Of a stretch of 64,000 bases of DNA, positions 25,544-34,898 are shown piece by piece. A program made the position numbers and the translations under genes. The notes below the pieces were generated by a model. That model was not told the DNA's origin and did not search any database. It was given only the letters and a program-made list of their open reading frames with translations. How positions within the stretch are numbered: the stretch's first letter is position 1; each line of letters starts with the position of its first letter. Source of the DNA: Curtobacterium oceanosedimentum (GTDB lineage: Bacteria > Actinomycetota > Actinomycetes > Actinomycetales > Microbacteriaceae); assembly GCF_020297365.1 (NCBI RefSeq), contig NZ_JAIXIG010000001.1, positions 59,105 through 123,104 on the forward strand, in the 5' to 3' direction.

Positions 25544-25942
25544 TCACCGCGGTCGTCGGATGCGGATCGGCCCCTTCGCGGTCGACGGGTCGACCACGGA
25601 TCCGCCCTGGGTGATCTCGACCTCGCCCCGGGCCACCATGCGCCGCGCGGCCCGCCGTGCCGGTTCCATCAGGGGACGCCAGTCGTCGGGGGCGATCGAG
25701 CGGGCCACCTCGGACGGGCAGATGCTCGACGTCCGCGCCCGGGCGGCGAGCAACTCGTCGATGCGCTGCTCGAGTGCCCGGTCGGTGTCGTCCAGGCCGT
25801 GCTTGCGGCAGGCGCCGGAGCACCACTTCGCCTCGGGTGCCGCCGACGACGGCATCCGCCGTCCGCACGAGGCGCAGGTGCGTTCCGCGTGCGCCGACTC
25901 CGACGCCGTCGCGTCCGCCTGCGTCCTGATCGCCCGTCCCAT
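25544..25942 (-). CDS. DUF2256 and DUF3253 two-domain protein
   Basis: This 132-residue protein has a short four-cysteine, zinc-ribbon-like segment, RTCASCGRRM...WCSGACRKHG (about residues 21-50), matching DUF2256. It is followed by a winged-helix-like DUF3253 domain with ICPSEVARSIAPDDWRPLMEPAR. It ends in a basic tail. Both domains are of unknown function; a nucleic-acid-binding role is plausible from the zinc ribbon and wHTH pattern, but is inference. The stop lies 37 bp upstream of the PRISE gene start, so the two may be co-transcribed. Confidence 0.75.
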   Translation of the reverse strand: MGRAIRTQADATASESAHAERTCASCGRRMPSSAAPEAKWCSGACRKHGLDDTDRALEQRIDELLAARARTSSICPSEVARSIAPDDWRPLMEPARRAARRMVARGEVEITQGGSVVDPSTAKGPIRIRRPR

Positions 25943-26023
25943 GTGTCCATCCTGGTCCTGCCGACCACGGCCGTCCCCAGGTCGGCGGCGCGCGGCCCAG
26001 GTCCGCCTGGCAGCATCGGGGTG

Positions 26024-27361
26024 GTGAACCCCGACACCGCCCCCGCCCGTCCGTCCGAGCCCGTCTGGGTCGAGCACGTCATGTGGTGGCACGTCTACCC
26101 GCTCGGCTTCGTCGGCGCCGAGGTCCGGCCGGCCACCGCGGTGGGGGAGCGCCCGGTCGAGCACCGCCTCGACCGTCTGACCGGCTGGCTCGACCACGTG
26201 GTCGACCTCGGCCTGAACGGCCTGCTGCTCGGTCCGGTGTTCGCCAGCTCGTCGCACGGCTACGACACGGTCGACCACTTCCGGATCGACCCGCGACTCG
26301 GCGACGACGCCGACTTCGACGCCCTGGTGGCCGCCGCGCACGAGCGTGGCGTGCGGGTGCTGCTCGACGGCGTGTTCAACCACGTCGGCCGCGAGCACCC
26401 CGCGTTCCGGGCGCTCGCGGAGCAGGGTCCCGACGCACCCACCGCCGACCTGTTCTCCATCGACTGGTCCGGGTGGCAGCCGGGGCAGCCCGTGCCCGTC
26501 GGGCTGTTCGAGGGGCACGACATCCTCGTCGCGCTCGACCACGACAGCCGGGCGACCGAGGACCTGGTGGTCGAGGTGATGACGCACTGGCTGGCCCGAG
26601 GGGTCGACGGCTGGCGGCTCGACGCGGCGTACGCGGTGGCGCCGGCGTTCTGGGCGCGGGTGCTGCCACGCGTGCGCGAGCGGTTCCCGGACGCCTGGTT
26701 CAGCGGCGAGGTGATCCACGGCGAGGCGGCGGCGATCGCGCAGGGGTCGACGATGGACTCGCTGACCCAGTACGAGCTGTGGCAGGGCATCTGGCACGGC
26801 ATCGCCGACCGGAACGGCCACGAACTCGCGCACGCGATCGAGCGGCACGACGCCCTGCTCGCCACCTTCGCCCCGACCACCTTCGTCGGGAACCACGACG
26901 TCACCCGCATCGCGAGCGCGGTGGGGGAGCGGTTCGCCGGGCACGCCGCCGCCGTGCTGTTCACCGTGGCGGGCACCCCCGTGGTCTACGCCGGCGACGA
27001 GTACGGCTGGACCGCGGTGAAGGAGGAACGCGAGGGCGGCGACGACGCGGTCCGTCCCGAGTTCCCGGCCGAGCCGCCGGCACCGACGGACCTGACCCAC
27101 GTGTACGAGGCCCTCGTCGCCCTGCGCCGCCGGAACCCGTGGCTGCACCGGGCGCACACCGACGTCGTGCATCTGACCAACACCGCCGTGGTCCTGCGCA
27201 CCGCGACGGCGGACGCGGCCGTGGTGACCGCCCTGAACCTGTCGGACGACCCCGTCGAGGTGCCCGCAGCCGACGCGACGCAGGTGGAGGCGGGCGGGGC
27301 CGATCTCGCGGACGGGACCCTGCGCCTCCCGGCCGGGGGTTGGGCCGTCCTGTCCCGCTGA
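26024..27361 (+). CDS. GH13 alpha-amylase-family enzyme
   Basis: This 445-residue cytoplasmic enzyme has all four GH13 regions: DGVFNHVG (I), GWRLDAAYA with the nucleophile Asp (II), FSGEVIHGE with the acid/base Glu (III) and FVGNHDVTR (IV). The N-terminal WWHVYPLGFVGA marks a subgroup of short actinobacterial alpha-amylase-family proteins. Compared with typical alpha-glucosidases of about 550 residues, its B domain is short. Adjacent GTG codons at 26021 and 26024 are both possible starts, with weak ribosome sites. No transporter neighbours it, so action on endogenous maltodextrin or trehalose-like sugars is possible, but the specificity is not readable. Confidence 0.85.
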   Translation: MNPDTAPARPSEPVWVEHVMWWHVYPLGFVGAEVRPATAVGERPVEHRLDRLTGWLDHVVDLGLNGLLLGPVFASSSHGYDTVDHFRIDPRLGDDADFDALVAAAHERGVRVLLDGVFNHVGREHPAFRALAEQGPDAPTADLFSIDWSGWQPGQPVPVGLFEGHDILVALDHDSRATEDLVVEVMTHWLARGVDGWRLDAAYAVAPAFWARVLPRVRERFPDAWFSGEVIHGEAAAIAQGSTMDSLTQYELWQGIWHGIADRNGHELAHAIERHDALLATFAPTTFVGNHDVTRIASAVGERFAGHAAAVLFTVAGTPVVYAGDEYGWTAVKEEREGGDDAVRPEFPAEPPAPTDLTHVYEALVALRRRNPWLHRAHTDVVHLTNTAVVLRTATADAAVVTALNLSDDPVEVPAADATQVEAGGADLADGTLRLPAGGWAVLSR

Positions 27362-27368
27362 AACGCGA

Positions 27369-27411
27369 AAGCGACAGAAGTGCACGGCTGTTCCGTGCAC
27401 TTCTGTCGCTT
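27369..27411. terminator. Terminator between GH13 gene and sugar permease
   Basis: A perfect 19-bp stem (AAGCGACAGAAGTGCACGG) closes a CTGTT loop, seven bases after the GH13 stop and 22 bases from the convergent permease stop. Confidence 0.85.
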
Positions 27412-27433
27412 CGGCGGGGGTGACTCCGACGCG

Positions 27434-28615
27434 TTACTTGCGCGCGGACGCCGCCCGGCGCTTGTTGAACACGTCGAACGCGACGGCGGCGAGCAGCACC
27501 AGGCCCTTGATCAGGGACTGGAACTCGGTGCCGACACCGAGGATCGACATGCCGTTGTTCAGGATGCCGATGATGAGACCACCGATGATGGCGCCCGGCA
27601 CGGTGCCGATACCGCCGGTGACGGCCGCGCCACCGATGAACACCGCGGCGATGGCGTCGAGCTCGAACCCGTTGCCCGCGCTCGGCGAGGCCAGGTTGAG
27701 CTGGCCGGTGAAGACCACGCCGGCCAGCGCCGAGATGACGCCCATGTTGACGAACAGCAGGAACGTGACGCGCTTCGTCTTCACACCGGACAGCTGCGCG
27801 GCCAGGGCGTTGCCACCGATCGCGTAGATGTGGCGACCGAACACGGCGCTCCGCATGATCACCGAGTACACGACGACGAGCAGGCCGAGGATGACGAGCA
27901 CGATCGGGGTGCCGTTGTAGCTGGCGAGCAGCAGCGCGACGTAGATGACGAGCGCGACACCGAACGCGAGCTTGACGATGAACCAGACGAACGGCTCGCT
28001 CTCGAGCTGGTACTTGCGACGGGTCGCACGGCCGCGGAAGGCGACGCCGACCATGATGGCCGCCGCGGCGATGCCGAGGATCATCGTGAGCGGCTCGTAG
28101 CCCGAGGTGCCGAACGAGGGCAGGAAGCCGGAGCCGAGCGAGCGGAACCCGTCCGGGAACGGCGAGATCTGCTGGTTCTGCAGGGCGATCTGCGCGGCAC
28201 CGCGGAAGGCGAGCATGCCCGCCAGGGTCACGATGAACGCCGGGATCCCGAAGTAGGCGATCCAGAAGCCCTGCCAGGCGCCGACCAGGGCGCCGAGGAC
28301 CAGGCAGAGGACCACCGCGACGGGCCAGGGCAGACCCCACTGCGTGATCATCACGCCGGCCATGGCGCCGGTGAAGGCGACGACCGACCCGACGGACAGG
28401 TCGATGTGCCCGGCGATGATGACCATCACCATGCCGATGGCGAGGATCAGGATGTAGCTGTTCTGGACGACCAGGTTCGTGACGTTGATCGGTGCCAGCG
28501 TGATGCCGCTCGTCGTCACCTGGAAGAAGATGACGATGACGATCAGCGCGATGAACAGGCCGATCTGTCGGAGCTGCCCGGTGAGGTAGCCGGCGGCGGA
28601 CTTAAGCGCGTTCAT
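27434..28615 (-). CDS. gguB: Monosaccharide ABC transporter permease, GguB/XylH type (CUT2)
   Basis: This 393-residue permease has about ten to eleven predicted helices and the CUT2 hallmark [20 protein letters not shown]. It belongs with the ATPase and the ChvE-like binding protein upstream, forming a complete CUT2 importer. Its start lies inside the end of the ATPase gene (14-bp overlap). The GguAB/ChvE grouping in other bacteria moves L-arabinose, galactose, glucose or fucose. The LacI operator shared with araBDA favours L-arabinose here. Confidence 0.9.
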   Translation of the reverse strand: MNALKSAAGYLTGQLRQIGLFIALIVIVIFFQVTTSGITLAPINVTNLVVQNSYILILAIGMVMVIIAGHIDLSVGSVVAFTGAMAGVMITQWGLPWPVAVVLCLVLGALVGAWQGFWIAYFGIPAFIVTLAGMLAFRGAAQIALQNQQISPFPDGFRSLGSGFLPSFGTSGYEPLTMILGIAAAAIMVGVAFRGRATRRKYQLESEPFVWFIVKLAFGVALVIYVALLLASYNGTPIVLVILGLLVVVYSVIMRSAVFGRHIYAIGGNALAAQLSGVKTKRVTFLLFVNMGVISALAGVVFTGQLNLASPSAGNGFELDAIAAVFIGGAAVTGGIGTVPGAIIGGLIIGILNNGMSILGVGTEFQSLIKGLVLLAAVAFDVFNKRRAASARK

Positions 28616-30152
28616 TGACAGGGGTCTCCCGTTCCTGGGTCATGTACTGCATGAGGACCTCGGGCGTGGCCTCGGAGCGGGGCACATCAGCCGTGATGGT
28701 GCCCTCGGAGAGCGTGTAGATGCGGTCACAGATGCCGAGCAGTTCGGGGAGCTCGGAGGAGATCACGATGATCGCCTTCCCCTGGTCGGCGAGCTGGTTG
28801 ATGATCGTGTAGATCTCGTACTTCGCGCCGACGTCGATGCCGCGCGTGGGTTCGTCGAGGATGAGCACGTCGGGATCGGCGTACATCCACTTCGACAGCA
28901 CGACCTTCTGCTGGTTGCCGCCGGACAGCTTGCCGGTCAGCACGTCGACGTTCGGGGCCTTGATGTTGAGGTCCCGCAGGAACCTGCCGGCGACGGTCGT
29001 CTCGTGGGACGCGTTCACGAAGCCCCACTTGGCGAGCTTGCCGAGCGCCGAGCCGGACACGTTCCGCTTGATGTCGTCGATCAGGTTCAGGCCGTAGCGC
29101 TTGCGGTCCTCGGTGACGTAGGCGATGCCGTTGTCGATGGCCTGCGTCACCGTGTTCGTCTTGATCGGGGTGCCCCGCTTGTAGACGGTGCCGCTGATGC
29201 CGGTGCCGTACGACTGCCCGAACACGCTCATCGCGAGCTCGGTGCGTCCGGCGCCCATGAGTCCCGCGATGCCGACGATCTCGCCGGCACGGACGGTCAG
29301 GTTCGCCTGGTGGATGATCTCGCGCGAGGCGTCGAGCGGGTGGTGGACGGTCCAGTCCTCGATCCGCAGGAGCTCCTCGCCGACCTTCGACTCGTGCTCC
29401 GGGTAGCGCGTGGACAGGTCGCGACCGACCATGCCGCGGATGATGCGGTCCTCGGAGACGTCGTCGGCGTGCATGTCGAGGGTCTCGATCGTCTTGCCGT
29501 CGCGGATGATCGTGACCTTGTCCGCGATCGCCTTGATCTCGTTGAGCTTGTGGCTGATGATGATCGCCGTCATGCCCTCGGCCTGCAGCGAGCGGATGAG
29601 CTCGAGCAGGTGCGCGGAGTCGTCGTCGTTCAGCGCGGCGGTGGGCTCGTCGAGGATGAGGAGCTTCACCTGCTTCGACAGCGCCTTCGCGATCTCGACG
29701 AGCTGCTGCTTGCCGACACCGATGTCCACGATCTTGGTGACCGGGTTGTCCTTGAGCCCGACGCGCTGCAGGAGCTCGGCGGCGGCGAGGTTCGTCTTGT
29801 TCCAGTCGATGAAGCCGCCCGTGGAGCGCTCGTTGCCGAGGAAGATGTTCTCGGCGATCGACAGGAACGGGCTGAGCGCCAGCTCCTGGTGGATGATGAC
29901 GACACCGGCTGCCTCGGAGTCGTTGATGTCCGAGAACCGGACGGGCTGGCCGTCGAGCAGGATCTCGCCCTCGAAGGAGCCGGCCGGGTAGACGCCCGAC
30001 AGCACCTTCATGAGCGTCGACTTGCCGGCGCCGTTCTCACCGCAGATCGCGTGGACCTGGCCACGCTCGACCTCGATGGAGACCCCCTGGAGCGCCTTGA
30101 CGCCGGGGAACGTCTTGGTGATGTCACGCATCTCGAGGATGGTGTCCGTCAC
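28602..30152 (-). CDS. gguA: Monosaccharide ABC transporter ATPase, GguA type (two ATPase domains)
   Basis: This 516-residue protein contains two ABC domains in tandem. The first is canonical (Walker [10 protein letters not shown], signature region [14 protein letters not shown], Walker [12 protein letters not shown]). The second has the degenerate Walker [10 protein letters not shown] with an intact signature LSGGNQQKV and Walker [12 protein letters not shown], as in RbsA/XylG. The GTG at 30152 is chosen for the GGAAGG ribosome site and because conserved sequence begins there. A GGGAGGC-family hairpin separates it from the chvE-like gene upstream. Confidence 0.92.
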   Translation of the reverse strand: MTDTILEMRDITKTFPGVKALQGVSIEVERGQVHAICGENGAGKSTLMKVLSGVYPAGSFEGEILLDGQPVRFSDINDSEAAGVVIIHQELALSPFLSIAENIFLGNERSTGGFIDWNKTNLAAAELLQRVGLKDNPVTKIVDIGVGKQQLVEIAKALSKQVKLLILDEPTAALNDDDSAHLLELIRSLQAEGMTAIIISHKLNEIKAIADKVTIIRDGKTIETLDMHADDVSEDRIIRGMVGRDLSTRYPEHESKVGEELLRIEDWTVHHPLDASREIIHQANLTVRAGEIVGIAGLMGAGRTELAMSVFGQSYGTGISGTVYKRGTPIKTNTVTQAIDNGIAYVTEDRKRYGLNLIDDIKRNVSGSALGKLAKWGFVNASHETTVAGRFLRDLNIKAPNVDVLTGKLSGGNQQKVVLSKWMYADPDVLILDEPTRGIDVGAKYEIYTIINQLADQGKAIIVISSELPELLGICDRIYTLSEGTITADVPRSEATPEVLMQYMTQERETPVNERA

Positions 30153-30196
30153 GTCGACCGCCTTCCGTAGTGCGCGCCAGGGCGCGCAGGTGGGGA

Positions 30197-30240
30197 CGGA
30201 CGGGAGGCGCGGTGCGGTCCGGCACCGCGCCTCCTGTCCG
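30197..30240. repeat. Intra-operon hairpin of the GGGAGGC family
   Basis: The arms CGGACGGGAGGCGCGGTGC and GCACCGCGCCTCCTGTCCG pair with one mismatch around a six-base loop. It lies 16 bases after the chvE-like stop and 45 bases before the gguA start, inside the operon, where it could raise binding-protein mRNA over ATPase mRNA. Confidence 0.75.
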
Positions 30241-30256
30241 ACAGATGGGTTGCGAC

Positions 30257-31390
30257 CTACTTCAGGTCGGCGTCGGTGTAGTAGCCCGAGTCGACGAGGA
30301 CCTTCTGGTAGTTGTCCTTCGTGACCACGGTGGGCTGGAAGAGGAAGGTGGGGACGACCTTGACCTTGTTGTCGTAGGTCTCGGTGTCGTTCACCTCCGG
30401 CTCCTTGCCGGCGAGCAGGTCCTCGGCCATCTGCGCCGACTTCTCGGCGAGCTGGCGGGTGTCCTTGTAGATCGTCGAGTACTGCTGACCCTTGATGATC
30501 GACTTGACGCTGGCCGCCTCGGCGTCCTGCCCGGTGATGACCGGGAGCGGACGGCTGTCGGTGCCGTAGCCGGCGCCCTGCAGTGCCGAGATGATGCCGA
30601 TGGACATGCCGTCGTAGGGCGAGAGCACACCGTCGAGCTTCGTGCCGCCGGAGTACGACTTGGCGACGAGGTTCTGCATGCGGGCCTTGGCGGTCGCCGG
30701 GTCCCACTGCTGCGTGGCGGCCTGGGTGAAGCCGTCCTGGCCGGAGCCGATCGTGATCGTGCCGTCCTCGATGTAGGGCTTGAGGGTCTTCATCGCGCCG
30801 TTGAAGAAGAACGTGGCGTTGTTGTCGTCGGGCGAACCGGCGAACACCTCGATGTTGAACGGACCCTTCTCGTCGGTCTTCTCGCCCTTGTCGTCGAGCA
30901 CGCCGAGGCCGGTGAGCAGGCTGTTCGCCTGGTCGACGCCGACCTTCTCGTTGTCGAACGACACGTAGTAGTCGACGTTCTTGTTGCCGGTGAGCAGGCG
31001 GTCGTACGAGATCACCTTGATGCCGGCCTTGGCGGCGGCGTCGAGCTGGTCGGACAGCGAACCACCGTCGATCGACGCGACGATCAGGACCTTCGCGCCC
31101 TTCGTGATCATGTTGCTGACCTGCTGGACCTGCTGCGGGATCTTGTTGTCCGCGTACTCGAGGTCGACCTTGTAGCCGGCCTTCTCGAGGTCGCTCTTGA
31201 CGGCGTCGCCGTCCTTGATCCACCGCTCGGAGACCTTGGTCGGCATCGCGACGCCGACGAGGGCGCCCTTGTTGGCGTCGCCGCCATCACCGCCGCCCTC
31301 GGTGGATGCACGGCCACCGGCCGAGCACGCTGCCAGGGAGAACGCGATGCCGAGGGCCGCGACCCCCGCGATGATCCTGCGCTTCATCAT
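30257..31390 (-). CDS. chvE: ChvE-type monosaccharide-binding lipoprotein
   Basis: This 377-residue binding protein has a lipoprotein signal ([22 protein letters not shown]) and the periplasmic-binding-protein type I fold of ChvE/Xyl[39 protein letters not shown] and [14 protein letters not shown] are characteristic. It feeds the GguA-GguB importer that follows. A promoter with a perfect TTGACA and a GTGAGCGCTCAC operator right after the -10 lies upstream. That operator is shared with the araBDA and GH51 loci, so L-arabinose is the likeliest ligand, although ChvE-type proteins also bind glucose or galactose. Confidence 0.92.
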   Translation of the reverse strand: MMKRRIIAGVAALGIAFSLAACSAGGRASTEGGGDGGDANKGALVGVAMPTKVSERWIKDGDAVKSDLEKAGYKVDLEYADNKIPQQVQQVSNMITKGAKVLIVASIDGGSLSDQLDAAAKAGIKVISYDRLLTGNKNVDYYVSFDNEKVGVDQANSLLTGLGVLDDKGEKTDEKGPFNIEVFAGSPDDNNATFFFNGAMKTLKPYIEDGTITIGSGQDGFTQAATQQWDPATAKARMQNLVAKSYSGGTKLDGVLSPYDGMSIGIISALQGAGYGTDSRPLPVITGQDAEAASVKSIIKGQQYSTIYKDTRQLAEKSAQMAEDLLAGKEPEVNDTETYDNKVKVVPTFLFQPTVVTKDNYQKVLVDSGYYTDADLK

Positions 31391-31469
31391 CGAAGTACCT
31401 CTGTTTCCTCTCGCGTCGTCCTCGACGCGCTCGGGTGCCGGGGCTGCTGTGCCCCGCGGGATGCGCTCG

Positions 31470-31483
31470 TGTGAGCGCTCACA
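31470..31483. promoter_or_regulatory. LacI-type operator in the chvE/lacI divergent region
   Basis: The palindrome TGTGAGCGCTCACA contains the 12-mer found near araB and abfA. It overlaps the expected transcription start of the chvE promoter and lies 88 bp upstream of the divergent lacI gene, consistent with repression of transport and autoregulation. Confidence 0.85.
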
Positions 31484-31511
31484 TACTGCGGGTTCCGTAC
31501 CGGGGTGTCAA
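31483..31511 (-). promoter_or_regulatory. Promoter of the chvE-gguA-gguB operon
   Basis: Reading the minus strand, a perfect TTGACA -35 (31511-31506) is followed after 17 bases by CAGTAT as -10 (31488-31483). The LacI operator begins at the end of the -10. Confidence 0.7.
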
Positions 31512-31571
31512 CTCGCGTACCCGAACCGCGGTCGTGTCGCGTCGGCGGGACCGGGCGGTACGGTTGGCGAC

Positions 31572-32621
31572 GTGACCACCACGACCGCCCCCGGGGGCAA
31601 GGGCGGCAAGCGCCGGAAGGCGCCGACGATCTTCGACGTCGCCGAACGGGCCGGCGTGTCCCACCAGACCGTCTCGCGGGTGATCAACGGCGACCCGACG
31701 GTGCGCGAGCAGTTCCGCAGTCAGGTCGCCGACGCCGTCACCGCCCTGGGGTACCGGCCCCGCGCCGCCGCCCGCGCGCTCGCCGGTGGTCGGAGCCGCG
31801 CGCTCGGGATCATCACCGCGGGCGACGCCCTGTACGGGCCGTCGAGCACCGCGATCGGGTTCGAGCGGGCCGCGCGGTCCGCCGGGTACCACGTGCTGCT
31901 CTCCACCCTGCCGGAGGAGCCGACGCCGTCCGACCTGTCCGGCGCGTTGACGACACTGCTCGCGCAGGACGTCGCCGCGATCGTCCTGGTCGCCGCCGAC
32001 AACCGGGTGCTCGACGCCCTGGCCTCGCTCACGGTGCCGGTCACGGTGCCCGTCGTGGTGGCGAACGCCGTGCAGCGCGATGCCGCCCGGGCCCCGGTCG
32101 CGCCGAGTGTCGCGGCCGTCGCGATCGACCAGGCGGCGGGCACCTCGCTCGTGATGCAGCACCTGTTCGACTCCGGGCACCGACGCATCGTGCACATCGC
32201 CGGGCCCCACGTGTCGCAGGAGTCCGAGGTGCGCCGTGCCACCTACGTGCGGATCATGCAGGACGCCGGGCTCGAGCCGGTCGTGCTCGAGGGCGACTGG
32301 ACCCCCGCGAGCGGGTTCGCGGCCGCACGGCACATCGACGTGACGACGGTCGACGCGGTGTTCGCCGGCAACGACCAGATGGCGCTCGGGGTGCTGCACG
32401 CCTTCGCGGACGAGGGGCTGCGCGTCCCCGACGACATCGCGGTGGTGGGGTTCGACGACGTCCCCGAGGCCGCGCACTTCACTCCGCCGTTGACCACGGT
32501 GCGGCAGGACTTCCGGGCGATGGGGGAGCGGGTGCTCGACGCCGTGCGGGCCCTGGTCGAGGGGGAGCCCCGCGACGAGACCCTGCTCGCGCCCGAGCTC
32601 GTGGTGCGCCGGAGCGCGTAG
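31572..32621 (+). CDS. LacI-family regulator, likely master repressor of the arabinose regulon
   Basis: This 349-residue protein has a helix-turn-helix TIFDVAERAGVSHQTVSRVI, hinge RAAARALAGG and a sugar-sensing core with IVHIAGPHVSQESEVRR, FAGNDQMALGVLHAF and VVGFDDVPEAAHFTPPLTTV. The GTG at 31572 is chosen since the conserved DNA-binding domain begins some 20 residues later; the frame upstream runs through the operator and cannot be coding. It is divergent from chvE with one GTGAGCGCTCAC operator between. As the only LacI gene adjacent to such a site, it is the best candidate to repress all five copies in the window and to release them with L-arabinose or a derivative. Confidence 0.88.
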   Translation: MTTTTAPGGKGGKRRKAPTIFDVAERAGVSHQTVSRVINGDPTVREQFRSQVADAVTALGYRPRAAARALAGGRSRALGIITAGDALYGPSSTAIGFERAARSAGYHVLLSTLPEEPTPSDLSGALTTLLAQDVAAIVLVAADNRVLDALASLTVPVTVPVVVANAVQRDAARAPVAPSVAAVAIDQAAGTSLVMQHLFDSGHRRIVHIAGPHVSQESEVRRATYVRIMQDAGLEPVVLEGDWTPASGFAAARHIDVTTVDAVFAGNDQMALGVLHAFADEGLRVPDDIAVVGFDDVPEAAHFTPPLTTVRQDFRAMGERVLDAVRALVEGEPRDETLLAPELVVRRSA

Positions 32622-32714
32622 CGCCGCGCGGTGCGGACCCCGGGCGCTTCCGAGGTCGCGCGACGCGCCGGCGGCCTACCCCGGGCCCGCCGGCCCCGCC
32701 GAGCGCCCGGCCGG

Positions 32715-34724
32715 CTAGCGCGCCAGCGGCAGCCAGACGCGCATCGGCGCCGCACCCCGGTTCGCCCACGCGTAGTACGGCACGGCGACCGCCGTCACGG
32801 GTGACGCAGCCTCCGCACCTGCGCCGGACCGGAGGCCCGTGGCTGCCCCGGCGGAGCCGGCCACGTCGTCGACGCTGGTCGCGTGCACGGCGGGAGCTGC
32901 GCCTCCCTCCCGGGCCGCATCGAGCCGTCGGTACGGCCACGCGAACTGCTCGTGTGCCGCCGGGGCGAACCCGAGCACGCGCAGCGTGACGACGCCGTCG
33001 AGCAGGTCGTCGCGGCGTTCCTCGGTGATCGTCGCGGTCGCGTCGACCGTCAGGTCGTCGACCGTGAAGCCCTGCTGGTCTGCCTGCTCCACGGCGTACA
33101 CCAGGGGACCGCGCTCGATGGCGACCTGCCCGCGGGCCGCGTCGATCCGGGAGTCGGCGACGTACCGGTGCGGCGTCGTGTCGAAGACGAGCTCGACCGT
33201 GTCGCCGGCGGTCCAGTCGCGGTCGACGACGTGCAGGGTGCCCGCTGCCGGGCTGTCGACACCGTCCGGCCCGGTGACGCTCGTGGTGTCCGACCATGCC
33301 GGGATCCGCAGACCGAGGGCGAGCGGGCCGTCCTCGGTGACCGTGACGCGGACACGGCCGTCGTGCGGGTAGTCGGTCTCGACCCGCACGGGGCCGAGGT
33401 CAGCCGTGGCGTACTGGTGGATCTGCAGTCCGCCGTCGGTCGCGGTGGCCAGGTACCCGTCGAGGCTCGCGAACGTCCGCATGATGTTCGGCGGGCAGCA
33501 GGCGCAGTCGAACCAGCCTCGGCGGCCGTGCGCGGGGGAGCGGTTCTCGTCCTGGTGCGCGTGATCACGCTGCTGCAGCGGGTTGACGTAGAAGTACTCG
33601 GTGCCCGCCAGGCTCACCCCGGCGAGGAACGCGTTGTACAGCAGGCGCTCGATCGCGTCGGCGTAGCCGGGCTCTCCGGTCGCGAGCAGCAGCCGCCACG
33701 CCCACTGCACGCCACCGATCGCCGCGCAGGTCTCGGCGTAGCCGCGGTCGGTCGGCAGCTCGTACGGGTCGCCGAAGGCCTCCCAGTCCCAGCGCGCCCC
33801 GAGGCCCCCGGTGATGAACGCCTTCGTCGCCATCATGTCGGCGAACTGGCGCTCGCTCGCGGCCAGGAGCTCGGTGTCGCCGGTCTCGATCGCCACGTCG
33901 ACCGCACCCGCGGCCAGGTAGACCGCGCGGACGGCGTGCCCCTCGACGGTGGTGGCCTGCCGCGCCGGCACCCGGTCGGAGAAGTACGTCGGCTCGCCAC
34001 CCGCGCGCTCGATGATGCCGTGCCCGCGGGCGTCGACGAACCAGTGCGCCAGGTCGAGGTAGGCGCGGGTCCCCGTCTCGCGGTACAGCTCGACCAGACC
34101 CATCTCGACGACGGGGTGCCCGTCGATGTCCTGCGTCCGGTCGGCACCGGGGCCGAACGTGCGGACCAGGTGGTCGGCGTTCTTGATCGCGACGTCGAGC
34201 AACCCGGTGTCGCCGGTGGCACGGTGCTGCGCGACGGCCGCCTGGTACAGGTGCCCGGCGCAGTACATCTCGTGGCTCCACTTGAGGTCCGTGTAGCGCT
34301 CGCCGCCACCGCGCACCTGCTGCACGGAGTCGAGGTACCCGTCGTCCGCCTGCGCCTGGGCGACCAGGGCGGTGACCTCGCGCTGCAGGTCGAGCAGGTC
34401 CTGCGCCGGGGCGCGTCCGTACTCCCAGGCCACGGCCTCGAGCCACTTCGTCACGTCGGAGTCCATGAAGATCGGGCCGACGGCCTCGCCCTCCTCGACC
34501 CCCGCGGCGATGCGGAGGTTCCGGAAGTTGCCGGCCGCGTCGAGCTGCTGGTAGCCGCTGCGGACGGCGTCGCGACCGTTGCGCTCCTGCCGCAGCGCCC
34601 AGAACCCGCCCGTGATCCCAGCGTCGCCGGCCGGCAGTGGCCGGAACGCCAGGTGCGCCCCGGCGGTCGGCAGGGCCGGCGTCGCGGTGCGCGCCCCGCG
34701 ATCGGTCGCGAGCGTGGTGGTCAT
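32715..34724 (-). CDS. Beta-L-arabinofuranosidase, GH127
   Basis: This 669-residue protein, formerly DUF1680, has the zinc-cysteine active site of GH127: YAETCAAIG (E331, C333) and GWFDCACCPPN (C409 and C410 matching the catalytic and zinc cysteines of HypBA1). The (alpha/alpha)6 barrel spans about residues 35-430 and is followed by two beta-sandwich domains. A GCAAGGAGGCGAC ribosome site fixes the ATG. There is no signal peptide. Characterised relatives remove beta-L-arabinofuranose from hydroxyproline-linked arabinans of plant cell-wall glycoproteins. It is divergent from its own LacI gene, with a palindrome of a different sequence from the arabinose operators. Confidence 0.93.
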   Translation of the reverse strand: MTTTLATDRGARTATPALPTAGAHLAFRPLPAGDAGITGGFWALRQERNGRDAVRSGYQQLDAAGNFRNLRIAAGVEEGEAVGPIFMDSDVTKWLEAVAWEYGRAPAQDLLDLQREVTALVAQAQADDGYLDSVQQVRGGGERYTDLKWSHEMYCAGHLYQAAVAQHRATGDTGLLDVAIKNADHLVRTFGPGADRTQDIDGHPVVEMGLVELYRETGTRAYLDLAHWFVDARGHGIIERAGGEPTYFSDRVPARQATTVEGHAVRAVYLAAGAVDVAIETGDTELLAASERQFADMMATKAFITGGLGARWDWEAFGDPYELPTDRGYAETCAAIGGVQWAWRLLLATGEPGYADAIERLLYNAFLAGVSLAGTEYFYVNPLQQRDHAHQDENRSPAHGRRGWFDCACCPPNIMRTFASLDGYLATATDGGLQIHQYATADLGPVRVETDYPHDGRVRVTVTEDGPLALGLRIPAWSDTTSVTGPDGVDSPAAGTLHVVDRDWTAGDTVELVFDTTPHRYVADSRIDAARGQVAIERGPLVYAVEQADQQGFTVDDLTVDATATITEERRDDLLDGVVTLRVLGFAPAAHEQFAWPYRRLDAAREGGAAPAVHATSVDDVAGSAGAATGLRSGAGAEAASPVTAVAVPYYAWANRGAAPMRVWLPLAR

Positions 34725-34782
34725 GTCGCCTCCTTGCGATGTGACGGCGCCGCCTCCGGCGCCGGACCCGGTGGGCCGTGGT

Positions 34783-34800
34783 GCGGAAAACGGTTTCTGC
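34783..34800. promoter_or_regulatory. LacI-type operator in the GH127/lacI divergent region
   Basis: GCGGAAAACGGTTTCTGC is an imperfect palindrome (14 of 18 positions symmetrical) of the GAAAnCGnTTTC type bound by LacI-family repressors. It lies 58 bp upstream of the GH127 start and 98 bp upstream of the lacI start. Confidence 0.65.
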
Positions 34801-34898
34801 GTCCGACGGTACGACACGGTCTGGAGGCGCGCAAGGGCTCCGTCGCACCGGTTCCGTATGATCGTGGTCACCTGTCGATCAGCGGAAAGGGGTTTGCC

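Noticed and set aside
32883..34898. A very long open frame running into the LacI gene at 34899
   Set aside because: It lies antisense to the GH127 gene, is Arg/Gly/Val rich and has no domain; only the part after the GTG at 34899 encodes a protein. GC-rich third positions create such antisense frames.
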